A stretch of DNA of 64,000 nucleotides from Calamus simplicifolius (Eukaryota; Streptophyta; Magnoliopsida; Arecales; Arecaceae), in the NCBI GenBank assembly GCA_900491605.1, contig UESW01005008.1, positions 473,130 through 537,129 of the forward strand, given 5' to 3'. The notes below the pieces were generated by a model. The model saw only the letters and a program-made list of their open reading frames with translations. It had not been told where the DNA came from and did no database searches. How positions within the stretch are numbered: position 1 is the first letter of the stretch; each line of letters starts with the position of its first letter. Positions 1 through 11,681 of the stretch are shown piece after piece. Both the position numbers and the translations under genes were made by a program.

Positions 1-2444
1 TTGTATGCCATTTCCTTGCATTGGCCTTGTACTTCGGGTTGCGTTTCATTGAATTCAGGTGCATGAACACCTTTCTTTCCATGTCGACAGCAACCAAATG
101 CCAGTGCGAGTTATCAGAGTTTACAATGGTGAAAAGAAACCGGAATTGGGCCTTATCTTCATCCGATACATTGTCAAATATCGCAGCCCCAGATGATCCA
201 GCAAGTTCATGAGCAGGTGATGAGGAAGTCAGACATAGAGCAGATACGAAAACTGATGCAATTATGCACTTATGATATCGGTCAGGATGCTCTGCCCATT
301 TGCGCATCAGAAACTCCTGGCCGCAATCAATTATCTGCCAATGGAATGTAAAACGATTAATATAATTCTAAAATCAACAACTAGAACATGTTCCTTGATA
401 TACTTACATCATCTATTATCATTTCATTGTTAATGAGATCTTGAAGATTTTTTCTTGTTGCAACGCCATTAAACATATTTGTGTAGACGATCTCGTCGGT
501 TTGTTATCGCTCGCTCAAAAAATTTTGAATAATTATTTGGTCATCTTCGACCGTTGTGTTGGGCTTTGACATGCCCACTGTCTTCACCGACTTTTAGGTC
601 GGGTTGTCTCATAACATTCGCCGACGACCGTGGATGCCTTACGCTTCCTCGGCTCTTTTTTAATCCTCCTAACAAGCGACGGCACTCCAATTATTTCTAA
701 GTCCATATTGTCATCCTTTGGCGCAGGGGTGCCAAGTTTATTATCGGATATGGACTCTTCTTTATTTTCATTCCCCTGCTCTATTTTATCAGCCAATGAA
801 TCCCCCTCCAATATGTTCTCCTCTGATTTTGCATTCCCTGTCTCAATTGGAAACTCGGATGAATGGTCCTCCTCCATCTTCTTCTCCTCACTATTTACGT
901 TACCAGGCTCGCGGAGGACCAACTCCAGGGAATGCACCTTCTCTGTTTTCTCGTCTCCCTTGTCCTTCTCATTTATTGCATTACTTTCTTTCTGACCAGT
1001 GAATTGAGGAGGCTCTCAGCAATGGACAGCCTGTGCCTGACATCTTCGAGTTGATCCTTGACGCACTCCAATTCATTCCTCAACCTGGTGCATCCTGCGC
1101 AGCTATCCATTGGTTGAGGGGCGCAGGTATCTGTTGGTTGAGGGGGGGACGCAACATTCTACTGAGGGAGAAGCCAGCGCTTTTCTGGCAATGGTTCAGT
1201 AGCTCCCTCCATCTACAACACAAGATGATAACAAATTAATATTAACTGAACATATTGATGCATTAAGTTGAAAAAAATGATCAGAGCAATGGAGCAATGA
1301 ACTAGATTACCAAGTCCTGAGGCTGCAAGTCGGCAACCCGAACCGATTGGATCTTCATTTGGTGGTCATACCACTTCAGCAGCCGGGGCCGTTTATCGGG
1401 GTATGCTGGCTCTCGCATTGATGTATGCTCGAGGAACCATGCCTGAACATGATATTTTTTTCGATATTAAATAAAGTAATATTACAAAAAAATTTCTCTC
1501 AACACTAATTATGTGTCTCAATAATCCTTACCACCACTGCTGCCGAGCATCCGAACAAGGTAGGCTGCCTCCTAACTTTTTTTGCATTCTTTGAGTGCAC
1601 CGGCTCCTCAGAATGCAAGCAAGCAGCTATTTCTGGGAGAGCCAGAACAATCAACTCCATCAGTGTCGAAGCCCAGTCGATGCTACGCAGTTGACTTAAT
1701 CATCCAAGTGCTGGATGAGATACCGTGGACATCTCTGATTAGACTTTGGAGCCAAAAACATGGCCAACATGTATGCGATCCAAAGTCGGACGGTGTCCTC
1801 GACATCCTCCTGTACTTTAGATGGTCGGAGTTGAAATATCAACTTCTCCAAACCTTCTTGACGAAGATCTAAACCCTGGCCAAACCGTCTGAACAACCTT
1901 CCGTTGAACATTTGGATGGACGTGTCAATCTTCTTCCCATGAGCTGGAAGTCTCAGAATGAGTGTGACTTCGTCGGCACTGAATAGAACTGGCTTTCCGC
2001 AAAATATGAACTCGTTGCCTCCATTGTGACATCTTATGATGTCTGCTAGCAGTCGCCCGTCGACTGTGAACATCTGCATGTCGACGAAGGCACCAAATGG
2101 GGTCATTCGAATCAGTTTTGTATACCGTCTAGAGAACCCCATCCTCCAAACCTTCTGAACGTATACTATTGGCCTACAGCTATTCTTAAACAGCTGGGAA
2201 GCCTTCACTGGGGGGACTGGAACAATTTTATTGTCAACTGAAACAGGGGGTAAGACAGAAGACATACTTGTCATGAAATTTTAAGAGAGAATGTCATAAT
2301 ATTTAATATAGTGATAAACATACCTGAAGGAGCCGCATCCTCATTCGAACGAAGAAGCAGGTCCTTGCATTGTTCCGCCATTTTCTCCGTCTGCTTCTTC
2401 TTTGTTCGCGGTCTTCGTGCACAAACGAAAGCACTCATCTCCAT
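1..2444 (-). pseudogene. Decayed Ulp1-type (C48) cysteine protease gene of plant transposon type, spliced, partial
   Basis: The minus strand carries several exons of one gene that runs off the left edge. Exon 1 is 2444-2324 (ATG, basic start, donor CAG/GTATGT). Exon 2 is about 2237-1532 after a pyrimidine-rich acceptor and holds a globular domain (FVDMQMFTVDGRLLADII) like the plant-mobile/DUF1985-type region. Exon 3 is 1442-1311 (starts AWFLEHTS). A coiled-coil piece lies near 1080-1020, an acidic linker at about 990-584, and the protease part at about 540-1. NSHWHLVAVDMERKVFM near 125-75 contains the HW of the Ulp1 catalytic His; the catalytic Cys would lie beyond the window. This layout is known from Ulp1-carrying Mutator-like elements. 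It is broken: frameshifts in exon 2 near 1697 and 1600, a TAG in the exon starting near 1218, a frame change near 1000, and a TAA near 487. Exon edges are read by eye. I am sure of the family, less sure of the exact splice map. I saw no terminal inverted repeats. Confidence 0.8.
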
Positions 2445-2504
2445 GAATGAAGTATACGGAAGAATGAACTATGGTACAAGTTTAGGATGGAAAAGGAGAC
2501 CAGT

Positions 2505-2564
2505 GGCTTCTTGAGCAAGAGACGAAGGATGGCTTCTTGAGCAAAAGGATGGCTTCTCGAGCAA
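2505..2564. repeat. Three short direct copies of a GGCTTCTTGAGCAA motif
   Basis: Copies start at 2505, 2531 and 2551, the last with one change (TCGAGCAA). They lie just upstream of the first exon of the Ulp1-type gene. No function is evident. The rest of 2445-2764 shows nothing recognisable. Confidence 0.7.
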
Positions 2565-2764
2565 CAGATGATTGAGTGCTTTTTCTATGGTTTATGCCGA
2601 CCTAAGAGAAATACGAAAGGACACCCGGATCGCCACGATCACATCACAGAGACCCGCGAACCCATAGGAACTGCCCACGTTTAGCAACTTTTCTCGGAAA
2701 TATGGTATGGCTCAGTTACTAGGGTGTCTTCGAATTAGTACTAGGGTGACGTCAAATTCCCGCC

Positions 2765-3592
2765 TTGTTCAAGCATGGGTGTCGTCGCTTTAAAGCTAGG
2801 GTGTCGTCCAATTTCAGCTGGGGTGTCGCGAAGGATTTATGGCCGAATTCAATTAGGGTGTCGTCGAGTACTCTCTATGTGGTCATTTATAAGACGGGTG
2901 TCATCACCCTAAAGCTAGGGTGTCATGGGATTTCAACTGGGGTGTCGCGAAGGATTTACGGCCGAATTCGAACTAGGGTGTCGCTGGGATTATCTATGCG
3001 GTCTGTTTAAAGCACGGGTGTCGTCTCGTTAGAGCTAGGGCATCGTGAGATTTTCACTGGGGTGTCGCGATTGATTTTCGGCCGCATTAGAACTACGGTG
3101 TCGCGGGGATTCTCTCCGTGGTCAGTTCTAACGACGGGTGTCGACGCCTTAAAGCTAGGGTGTCATGAACTTTCCACTGGGGTGTCGCGAAGGATTTACG
3201 ACCGAATTCGACTAGGGTGTCGCCGGGGACTCTCTATGTGGTCATTTGTAAGCACGGGTGTCGTCGCCCTAAAGCTAGGGTATCGTGGGATTTCAACTGG
3301 GGTGTCACGAAGGATTTACGGCGAATCGAACTAGGATGTCGCTGGGATTCTCTCCGTGGTCAGTTTTAAGCACGGGTGTCGTCTACTTAGAGCTAGGGTG
3401 TCGTGAGATTTCAACTGGGGTGTCGCGATTGATTTTTGGCCGAATTTGAACTCGGGTGTCGCGGAGGTTCTCTCCGTTGTCAGTTCTAACGAAGGGTGTC
3501 ATCGCCTTAAAGCTAGGGTGTCGTTAACTTTCCACTGGGGTATCGCGAAGGATTTAGGGCCGATTTTGAAGTAGGGTGTCGCGGGAATTCAT
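2765..3592. repeat. Tandem array A: seven units of ~120 bp built on GGTGTCG
   Basis: The GGGTGTC anchor recurs at about 2777, 2896, 3016, 3136, 3256, 3374 and 3494, a period of 118-120 bp. Each unit contains four sub-copies of a ~30 bp module (for example 'AGCTAGGGTGTCGTG' and 'ACTGGGGTGTCGCGA'), so this is a two-level repeat. Because the period is close to a multiple of three, both strands contain open frames of 80-90 codons; these are repeats, not genes. The units are diverged by substitutions and small indels. The same family reappears at 4494-5000. Confidence 0.9.
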
Positions 3593-3596
3593 TACC

Positions 3597-3758
3597 ATCC
3601 GGACTCTCAGAGCGAGGGAGGGGAAGAAAGAGTTCTTCTTTCAGAGATGAAATTCATCATAAAATTGGCGCTAGGATGGAGAGAAAGGGCAGCATCCGGA
3701 CTCTCCGAGCGAGGGGGGGGGGAAGAAAGAGAGTTCTTCTTGCACAGATGAAATTCAG
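3597..3758. repeat. Duplicated CCGGACTCTC-AGCGAGGG module beside the hairpin
   Basis: A block beginning CATCCGGACTCTCAGAGCGA and followed by GAAGAAAGAG...GAGATGAAATTCA occurs near 3597 and again near 3693, and its first half occurs once more near 4273. A diverged relative of the second half lies at 5055-5130. The CCGGACT-CAGAGCGAGGG core is also present in reverse orientation inside the left arm of the hairpin (near 3771-3793). Confidence 0.75.
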
Positions 3759-4266
3759 TTGAGCACGAACCTACGCCCTCGCTCTGAAAGTCCGGTCGAC
3801 AGGAAATATTTCAGCTTCGAGGCTGAAAAACCTGGCTACTGGAGTCTACTGGAGTCTTCAAATATAAAAGTTTATCCAATGAGTTTTTCCTTGCCAAAAC
3901 CTCACGTAGACGTTCGCTTCTCTCTCTGAATTCGGCCAGGTCTGCCTTCGTTATCTCTTCGTCAATTGCTTTTAAAAGGCTTCTTTTTTCCTCCATCTGC
4001 TTTCTCTCTGTTTTCCTATCATTAAAGCCTTTTAAAAGCAATTGACGAAGAGATAACGAAGGCAGCTGATGACCATCTTACAGACCTGGCCGAATTCAGA
4101 GAGAGAAGCGAACGTCTACGTGAGGTTTTGGCAAGGAAAAACTCATTGGATAAACTTTTATATTTGAAGACTCAAGTAGACTCCAGTAGCAAGGTTTTTC
4201 AGCCTCGAAGCTAAAATATTTCCTGTCGACCAGACTTTCAAAGCGAGAGCGTAGGTTCGTGCTCAA
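3759..4266. repeat. Large fold-back inverted repeat, arms ~224 and ~242 bp, 42 bp loop
   Basis: The left arm 3759-3982 is the reverse complement of the right arm 4025-4266 with only about six substitutions by eye and one 18-base gap. The gap, present only in the right arm, is bounded by CTG on both sides, so it looks like a short-repeat deletion in the left arm. The loop 3983-4024 is pyrimidine-rich. Each arm, read outward from the loop, is open for about 60-75 codons and predicts a charged helical peptide (LAEFRERSERLREVLARKNS). I do not recognise that peptide. A transcript from either strand would fold into a long near-perfect duplex. Confidence 0.9.
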
Positions 4267-4321
4267 ACTTAGCATCCGGACTCTCAGAGCGAGGGAGGGG
4301 AAGAAAGAGTATGACATTCGT

Positions 4322-4371
4322 GCTTAGAAAATAGTTATGACTCCCAGAATGTCATAACTATTTTGTTCTAA
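4322..4371. repeat. Short hairpin (stem ~20 bp)
   Basis: CTTAGAAAATAGTTATGAC is followed, after a 9-base spacer, by its near-perfect reverse complement GTCATAACTATTTTGTTCTAAG. It lies between the large fold-back repeat and tandem array B. It could be the end of a small inverted-repeat element. The rest of 4372-4493 shows nothing. Confidence 0.7.
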
Positions 4372-4493
4372 GGTAGTTACCCGCGCATTAAACGGTTTGG
4401 TCATGCATTAACTAACTCTTACCAGAAAAAAACTGTTGGTATAATAAAGGAGCTTTAGAAAAAAGTTGGAGGAAAGACTTTTTACTTTGTGCT

Positions 4494-5000
4494 GCGGGTG
4501 TCGTAGCATTGGTGCTAGGGTGTCATTAGATTTCAACTGGGGTGTCGCGAAGGTGTTTAGGCTGAATTCGACAAGGGGTGTCGAGGGCCTTCTCCGCGCG
4601 GTCAGTTCTTAGCACGGGTGTTGTCGCCTTAAAGCTATGGTGTCGTGAGCTTTCAACAGGGGTGTCTCGTAGGAGTTTCGACCGAAATCCAATTCTTCCT
4701 TGGGTGTCGCGGGGATTCTCCGCGTGGTCATTTCTACGCACGGGTGTCGTAGCATTGGTGCTAGGGTGTCATTAGATTTCAACTGGGGTGTCGCGAAGGT
4801 GTTTAGGCTGAATTCGACAAGGGGTGTCGCGGGTATTTTCACCGTGATCAGTTCTTAGCACGGGTGTCGTCGCCTTAAAGCTAGGGTGTCGTGAGCTTTC
4901 AACAGGGGTGTCTCGTAGGAGTTCGGCCGAAATCCAATTCTCCCTGGGATGTCGCGGGGATTCACCGCGTGGTCAGTTCTAAGCACGGGTGTCTCGTATG
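4494..5000. repeat. Tandem array B: four and a half units of the ~120 bp GGTGTCG repeat
   Basis: GGGTGTC anchors at about 4496, 4616, 4742, 4862 and 4987 give a spacing of 120-126 bp. The units are clearly the same family as array A (shared TTTCAACTGGGGTGTCGCGA and CTTAAAGCTAGGGTGTCGTG) but form their own subgroup, with a unit type 'GTAGCATTGGTGCTAGGGTG' that alternates with the other type. This suggests a higher-order unit of about 246 bp. Confidence 0.88.
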
Positions 5001-6167
5001 AGCTTTCCTTTGGAGCCAGGTGATCTAGCCTCGATGCTGAAATATTTTCTTTCGACCGGGGAAGAAACAGAGTTCTTCTTGCACAGATGACATACAACGT
5101 AAAATGACGCTATGAAGGAGGGAAAGGACATTTTCGTCCGCACGATAATTTTGAAAAAAAGCGAACAGCTTTAAATGACCGTCACGTTCAGAACGTTACG
5201 TCAAAGCAAAGCCATACCGCCCGTCAGGTCATCCACGTCGGAGCCACGTGGACCAATCGAAAGAGGCGGTGCAGCCCACGTAGGTCTTGCTGCACCGGGG
5301 GCGGTGTACAAGTGTTTTCCTCCTCGCACATGGATGGCATGAGCACGACACAAGAAAGCAAATGGATTAGGCGGCCCTTGGACTTTCACAGTACGTAACA
5401 GGTTGCCCATCATGAAACCACATCATCTTGTCTAAGAAAAACCCCGTCACCCCTTTTGCAATCCACCTCTGGATTGGAAGACATGAAGCTTGGGGATATA
5501 TATGACCAAGGGGATGGTGTGGTCTCACGTCAGGCGATTTTTACGTCCTTTTGTAGCATATTATGCACCACAAAGCCACGTTCACAGGCTTTCTTCCTCC
5601 ACTTAACGCCTTTTGAACATAGTCCAAGGCCAGACTTTTCTGAAGGGTCCACGAATGATTATGTCGGGGTGCTTTCAATGCTCGTAATTAATTATTTTCT
5701 GAACCTATTGATTTTAGAGGCCACGGTGTGCCTTTCCTACCGCAGGCTACACATCAATTAAGCAGTCTCACTCTGATCAAAGTGGTTCAGGCGAATTCTC
5801 GTGGTTTGAGGTTTAGTGGTGCAAATGGTGGGGTTAAATTGGACTGCATGTAAACTCATTTGCTGATTCTTGCATTGGCCTCGAGGAGAATCCTTGCCAA
5901 CCCAAGCACAACCTAGTGAAACCCAACCAAGAATTTATGCTAAAAGTAAACTAGTCCTCATTTTGGCCAAGCTAATTAAAGGAGGAAACAAAACCAATAG
6001 TTTAGTTGTTTCAGTTCCTCTCTCTTAAAGTTGAGAAAATCATTTGATGGGCCTAATTTTAACCTTGTGTTACTTTTTCCTATCCCTTCTTTGCTCTCTT
6101 TCGTTCTCCTGTACCAGTTATTAATAAGGGTGGCAATTGATAGAATTTTTTGCATGTATCCAAATCG
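5001..6167. other. Intergenic, no gene recognised
   Basis: 5001-5130 is a diverged copy of the module seen at 3620-3700. 5216-5310 is GC-rich with GGTGCAG and CTGCACC in opposite orientation; the related CTGCACCG motif recurs near 58194 and 58353. Open frames at 5456-5761 and 6031-6231 match nothing I recognise and have no supporting context. The rest is ordinary AT-rich sequence. Confidence 0.6.
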
Positions 6168-6640
6168 AACTCAACTCAATTCAACTCAACTAAGCCTTTT
6201 CCCAACTACATATATAGGGTTGGCTATATGAATCTGCTTCCTCCACTTTGCTCTATTCAGAACTAAGTCTGCACTCAAATTATAAATAGTTATATATTTT
6301 TTAATTATTTCTATTCATATCAGTTTAGGTCTACCTCTACCTCTATCGTTACCATGAATCGTTAAAAGATCACTATTTTTAAGGGAAGCATCTAAAGGTT
6401 TTTGTTGTTTATGTCCAAACCATTTTAATTGTTTTTCTCTCATTTTATCTTCAATTGAAGCTACTCCTATCATTTCTTATATATGTTTATTTATAATTCT
6501 ATCTTTTAAGGTTTTACCATATATCCATCTTAACAGACGCATTTCTGTTACACTTAATTTATTCACATATTAGTTCAGTATTGCCCAACACTCTATTCCA
6601 TATAGCATAGCTGGCCTAATAGTAATTTTATAGAATTTTT
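6168..6640 (-). mobile_element. Remnant of an RTE-clade LINE, 3' end
   Basis: Read on the minus strand this is the C-terminus of a non-LTR reverse transcriptase followed by its 3' end. From about 6560 down it reads MRLLRWIYGKTLKDRI, then MIGVASIEDKMREKQLKWFG near 6470-6410, which is the conserved tail of plant RTE-type LINEs (usual form: RLRWFGHVQRRP). One TAA interrupts it. Downstream comes the typical non-coding end (TAGTTGGGAAAAGGCTTAG) and a simple-repeat tail of GAGTT type at 6199-6168. The 5' part is missing, as usual for LINE insertions. A second copy of the same tail is in the intron at 59843-59929. 6641-6759 may hold a little more of the element but is too diverged to call. Confidence 0.82.
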
Positions 6641-6759
6641 ATTTTAATTTTAATGAAATCCACCGATCATACAAATACTCACAAAGCATGCCTCCACTTG
6701 ATCCATCATACTTTAACTCTAATATATCCGAATCGAATCAAACTTAAAAAAAAGGTTTG

Positions 6760-7036
6760 TGTTGCGGAAATCAGATTCGATAAACAAATCAAACAATAAA
6801 CAAACAAAGGAACACCAAAAATTTACGTGGTTCGATCATGATGATCTACATCCACGGGCAAGGCAAACAAAATTCCATTATCAAAAGGAGGAAGTCACAT
6901 TACAGAAGTTTTCACACGTATATATATACGCCCAAAAATAAACCCTATCGGACCGGTTTGGTCCGGTCTCAACAAGAATATCGGGTCGGGTCAAGAAACC
7001 GGGCCCGATATATAAAATTCAAGACATATTTTAACA
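6760..7036 (-). repeat. 3' LTR of copia 1
   Basis: 277 bp, TGTTGCGGAA...TTTTAACA on the plus strand. It contains a GGACCGGTTTGGTCC palindrome and a near-repeat of GGGTCGGGTC. It matches 12336-12613 nearly base for base. Confidence 0.96.
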
Positions 7037-7220
7037 AATCTCCACCTTGGCTTGAATTTAACAAACTAGAAGTCGAACATATTCTCCCAGCATCCCTAAG
7101 CCTACGTGAGCTAACTCGGTGTAGGAAACAAGGGATGCAATGGAAAAACATATCCACTTCAAGAAAAACAAAAATAGAACTTTCATTCACCTCGCCACCA
7201 AGCCCCAGAAGGAGCAAACC

Positions 7221-10200
7221 TCAAACAAGCATGCCAATCAAGTCCAAGCAATGCTTAAACTTGTTGGCGGGAACTATCTTGGTCAGCATATCAGCAGGAT
7301 TGTCAGCAGTATCTATTTTCATTACTGTAATATTTCTCTCAGTAAATGCCTCTCGAATAAAATGATACTTGATATCAATGTGCTTAGTCCTCTCATGATA
7401 TGCTTGATTTTTAATCAAGCAAATAGCACTCTGATTGTCACAAAAGACAACTGAATTGTCTTCCTGCTTGAGCCCAAGTTCTTGAACAAGATTTCGTAAC
7501 CAAATAGCTTCTTTTACTGCTTCTGTTGCTGCCATATACTCTGCCTCTGTTGTAGACAAAGCAACTGTCGACTGTAAAGTTGATCTCCAACTTATAGCCG
7601 AGCCAGATAATGTAAAAAGATAGCCAGTCAAAGATCTTCTCTTATCAATATCCCCAGCATAATCAGAATCCACAAATCCCACAACAGAAGTACAGTTAGA
7701 ACTATTTCTATCAAACATTAGGCCCAATTTTGTGGAGCCTCTAAGATACCTAAGTATCCATTTCACTGTCTGCCAATGGACCTTTCCAGGATGTGCCATA
7801 TATCTGCTCACCACACTAACTGCCTGCGCAATGTCGGGACGAGTGCATACCATAGCGTACATCAAGCTACCAACTGCACTGGAGTATGGGACAGGAGACA
7901 TTGCAGCCTCCTCGACCTCTGACTGAGGTGAATGTATAGCTGAGAGTCTAAAATGTGATGCTAAAGGTGTACTGACAGGCTTAGAGTTTTGCATGCCAAA
8001 CTTCTCAAGTACCTTCTCAATATATCTCCTCTGTGAGAGATATAACTTACCTGCTTTTCTATCTCTCTGAATCTCCATTCCTAAGATCTTCTTGGCAGGA
8101 CCCAGATCTTTCATTTCAAACTCCTTACTGAGACATTTCTTCAAGATCAACACATCTGTCATGTTCTTTGCAGCAATGAGCATGTCATCCACGTATAAAA
8201 GGAGATAGACAAAGGATTTATCTGAAACCTTCCTGAAGTACACGCAACTATCATAGCTGCTCCTATGATAATCGCTCCGTATCATAAAACTATCGAATCT
8301 TTTATACCACTGTCTTGGAGACTGCTTCAAACCATACAATGATTTCTTCAATCGACATACATGATCTTCCTTGCCTTCTACATAATAGCCCTCAGGCTGG
8401 GCCATATAAATAGTCTCCTCAAGCTCACCATGCAAAAAGGCTGTCTTCACATCGAGTTGCTCAAGCTCTAAGTCAAATTGAGCAACTATAGCCAGCAACA
8501 CACGAATAGAAGTGTGTTTCACAACAGGAGAGAACACTTCATCATAATCAATTCCCTCCCTCTGATTGTAACCTTTAGCTACAAGTCTTGCCTTGCATCT
8601 ACTAATTTCAACGCCTGGAATACCTTCCTTTTTCTTAAAGACCCATTTACACCCAATGGCTCTTTTTTCTTTAGGCAATGGCACCAAGTCCCAAGTCTGG
8701 TTCTTGTGAAGTGATTCCAGTTCTTCAGCCATAGCAACAGTCCACTTTTCTGATTCCGATCAAGTAACAGCTTCAGTATAAGTAGATGGTTCCTGAATAC
8801 CCATATCTTCTGCTGTCGTAAGAGCATAAGCCACCAGATCAGAAAACCCATATTTTTGAGGGGCTCGAATCTCCCTCCTTTCTCTGCCAGTAGCAATAGA
8901 GTATGGCTGCTCCACCTCATCTAGAGCTTCCTCATCTGAACTAGAATCAATAGTAACAATTTGCTCGCTCAAATCATTTTGAGAGCCCTTTTTTCGAAGC
9001 TCAGCCTGAACCTCAACCTCATTTGTATCACTCTCATGGTTTCCTGCAGACTCATCAACAACATTCCTTTGATCTAGCATAAACTTTTCATTAAAAGTAA
9101 CATCCCTACTAATAATGAATTTAGGTGAATTAGGTTCTATGCAGCACAGACGATAACCCTTCACGCCATCAGCATAACCAACAAAGATACACTTCTTTGC
9201 TCTAGGTTCAAGTTTACCATCCTTAACATGATAGTAAGCAGGGCATCCAAAAACCTTTAGATTTGAATAATCACAAGGCTTACCTGACCACATCTCAAAA
9301 GGAGTCTTGCATTCAATTGCTGTTGAAGGAGAACGATTAACCAGATAGCAAGATGTGTTAACTGCTTCAGCCCAAAAAGCCTTTCCATGCCAGCATTAGA
9401 GAGCATGCATCTTGCCCTCTCCAATAAAGTTCTGTTCATCCTTTCTGCCACTCCATTTTACTGTGGAGTGTACGCTGTACGGTGTCGAACGATACCTGCA
9501 TCTGCACAGAATTCATTAAAATCACCACCACAGAACTCAAGACCGTTATCGGTCCTCAGACGTTTGATCTTCTTCCCTGTCTGATTCTCAACAAGGGCTT
9601 TCCACTTCTTAAAGGTTTCAAACACTTCACTTTTTCTTTTCAGAAAATAAACCCAAACTTTTCTGGAATAATCATCAATAAATGTCACAAAGTAAAGAGC
9701 ACCACCCTTAGATGGAACCTGTGCCGGTCCCCATAAATCAGAATGTATGTAGTCGAGTGTACCCTTCGTTGAATGTGTGCCTGTACTAAAACTGACCTTG
9801 CACTGCTTGCCAAGAATACAGTGCTCACAGAAATCTAGTGAGGATGTCAGCTCACCACATAGTAAACCACGTTTACTCAAAACTGTCATGCCACGCTCAC
9901 TCATATGGTCCAAACGCATATGCCACAATTTTGTTCTATCATCTACAGAAACAGAATTTGCTGTGCCAATCAAAGAACCCATAATGTGCTACCCTGTAGA
10001 TGATACAAGTGATTCACCTTGTTTCCTCTCATCACAACTAGATTGCCTTTGGTGACTTTTAGAGCTCCACCTCCACCTGAGTACATACACCCAATGGAAT
10101 CCAAACAGCTCAAAGAAATAAGGTTTCTCTTTAAGTCTGGTATGTGCCTAACTTCAGTCAAGGTTCTCACAACTTTGTCATGACACTTAATCTGAACAGT

Positions 10201-11194
10201 ACCAATTCCCACAATTTTACATACTGCATCATTTCCCATAAAAACTGATTCACCATTCAATGGTTCGTATGTGGTGAACCATTCCCTATTTGGGCACATG
10301 TGATATGATGCTCCTGTATCCATTATCCAAACATCGTTTGAAAAACTAACAACAGAGCATGTCGTAAGAACTCTGTCTGACACACTAGACTCATCTTTCT
10401 CAGCAATATTCGCCGCATCTTGACGTTGACTACGTTGCTTATCCTTTCTCTTGAGCACAGGACAATCTGACTTGTAATGTCCTTTCTTGTGACAATAGTA
10501 GCACTCAACGTTCGTCGTATCTCCAGGTGGCCTAGATTTTGAACGACCAACAGATTTCTTTCTAAAAGCTTTATCCTTATTCTTTGCCCTACCTCTCACG
10601 AATAAACCATCTGCCCTGTCTCCACTAGTATTTCCATTCAATTTTGTTCTCAATTCTGCAGAATTCAAGGATGCTTTAACATCCTCTAGTGTTATGGATT
10701 CACGTCCATAAAGCATCGAGTTTACAAATTTTCGTATGAGGCAGGCAATGAGCATAACACGATCAAAGCTTGATCTTCTTCCTCGAGTTTAATATCTAGA
10801 TTTTTCATATCCATAACAATCTTATTAAACTCATTCAAGTGTTCCTTAATAGGCGTACCTTCTCGCATCTTTAGGGTATAAAGACGCTGCTTCAATAAAG
10901 TCTCGATGTTAAAGATTTCTTCATGTAGAGACTTTCCAGTTTCTTCCAAAGACCGGCCGCTGTTTCCTCATCTACAACTTCTCGCAAAACATTGTCTTCT
11001 AGAGACAACTGGATCGCACTATGCGCCTTCTCATCCATCTCTTCAATCTCAGCCGTGGTCATGTCATCTGTATAATTATTATCCAGTGCCCTAACAGAAC
11101 CCTCTCGCTTCAATAAAGCCTTCATCTTTATTCTCCATAATCCGAAGTTGTTCTGTCCATCAAATGATGCAATCTGAAACTTCAAAGATGACAT
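7221..11194 (-). pseudogene. gag-pol of copia 1, broken by stops and frameshifts
   Basis: The start at 11194 (MSSLKFQIASFDGQNNFGLW) is the usual copia gag opening. Following the minus strand: gag 11194-10600; zinc knuckle CYYCHKKGHYKSDC near 10505-10464; protease with DTGASYHM near 10318-10290; integrase zinc region and catalytic core about 9930-9300 (DYIHSDLWGP, FIDDYSRKVW, RTDNGLEFCG); linker 9290-8760; reverse transcriptase from about 8700 with YVDD at 8195-8184; RNase H 7700-7250 (DSDYAGD, STTEAEYMA, CDNQSAI, HIDIKYHFIRE). Breaks seen: frame changes near 10895, 10726 and 9386, a TAA at 9458-9460 inside the integrase, and a TGA at 8760-8762 before the RT. The RT-RNase H part (8732-7221) is open for 503 codons with all key motifs. 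The copy cannot move by itself, but the damage is light. Confidence 0.95.
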
Positions 11195-11351
11195 CCCAAG
11201 AATTCCTAAGAACGAAACGATCTTTCTGTTTGGATTGAAGAAGAAGAAAAGATCCTGGGAACAGCTTCACGGACGGAACAGAGGAGGCTTAAATCTGGTG
11301 CAAAAGCCCTAGCTTTTGGATGGTGAAGAAACCCCTGAATCTACGACAGCT

Positions 11352-11681
11352 GTGGAGTGTACCTGACTGTACGGTGTCGAACGATACCTGCATCTGCACA
11401 GAATTCATTAAAATCACCACCACAGAACTCAAGACCGTTATCGGTCCTCAGACGTTTGATCTTCTTCCCTGTCTGATTCTCAACAAGGGCTTTCCACTTC
11501 TTAAAGGTTTCAAACACTTCACTTTTTCTTTTCAAAAATAAACCCTATCGGACCGGTTTGGTCCGGTCTCAACAAGAATATCGGGTCGGGTCAAGAAATC
11601 GGACCCGATATATAAAATTCAAGACATATTTTAACAAATCTCCACCTTGGCTTGAATTTAACAAACTAGAAGTCGAACATA
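11352..11681 (-). repeat. Chimeric internal duplication: integrase fragment fused to LTR end
   Basis: 11352-11534 repeats the integrase region 9465-9645 almost exactly. At the shared string AAAATAAACCC it switches to the LTR (matching 6930-7036) and continues through the polypurine tract to GAAGTCGAACAT (matching 7037-7080). The order integrase, LTR, polypurine side is that of a one-LTR circle or a reverse-transcription template switch with the middle missing. It now interrupts the leader. An assembly error is possible but less likely, because both junctions sit at short homologies. Confidence 0.88.

Noticed and set aside
2765..3334. Plus-strand open frames of 81 and 90 codons
   Set aside because: Product of the ~120 bp tandem repeat; the opposite strand is equally open in array B.
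5201..5761. Open frames of 70 and 101 codons as small genes
   Set aside because: No recognisable domain, no splice partners and no supporting promoter or repeat context.
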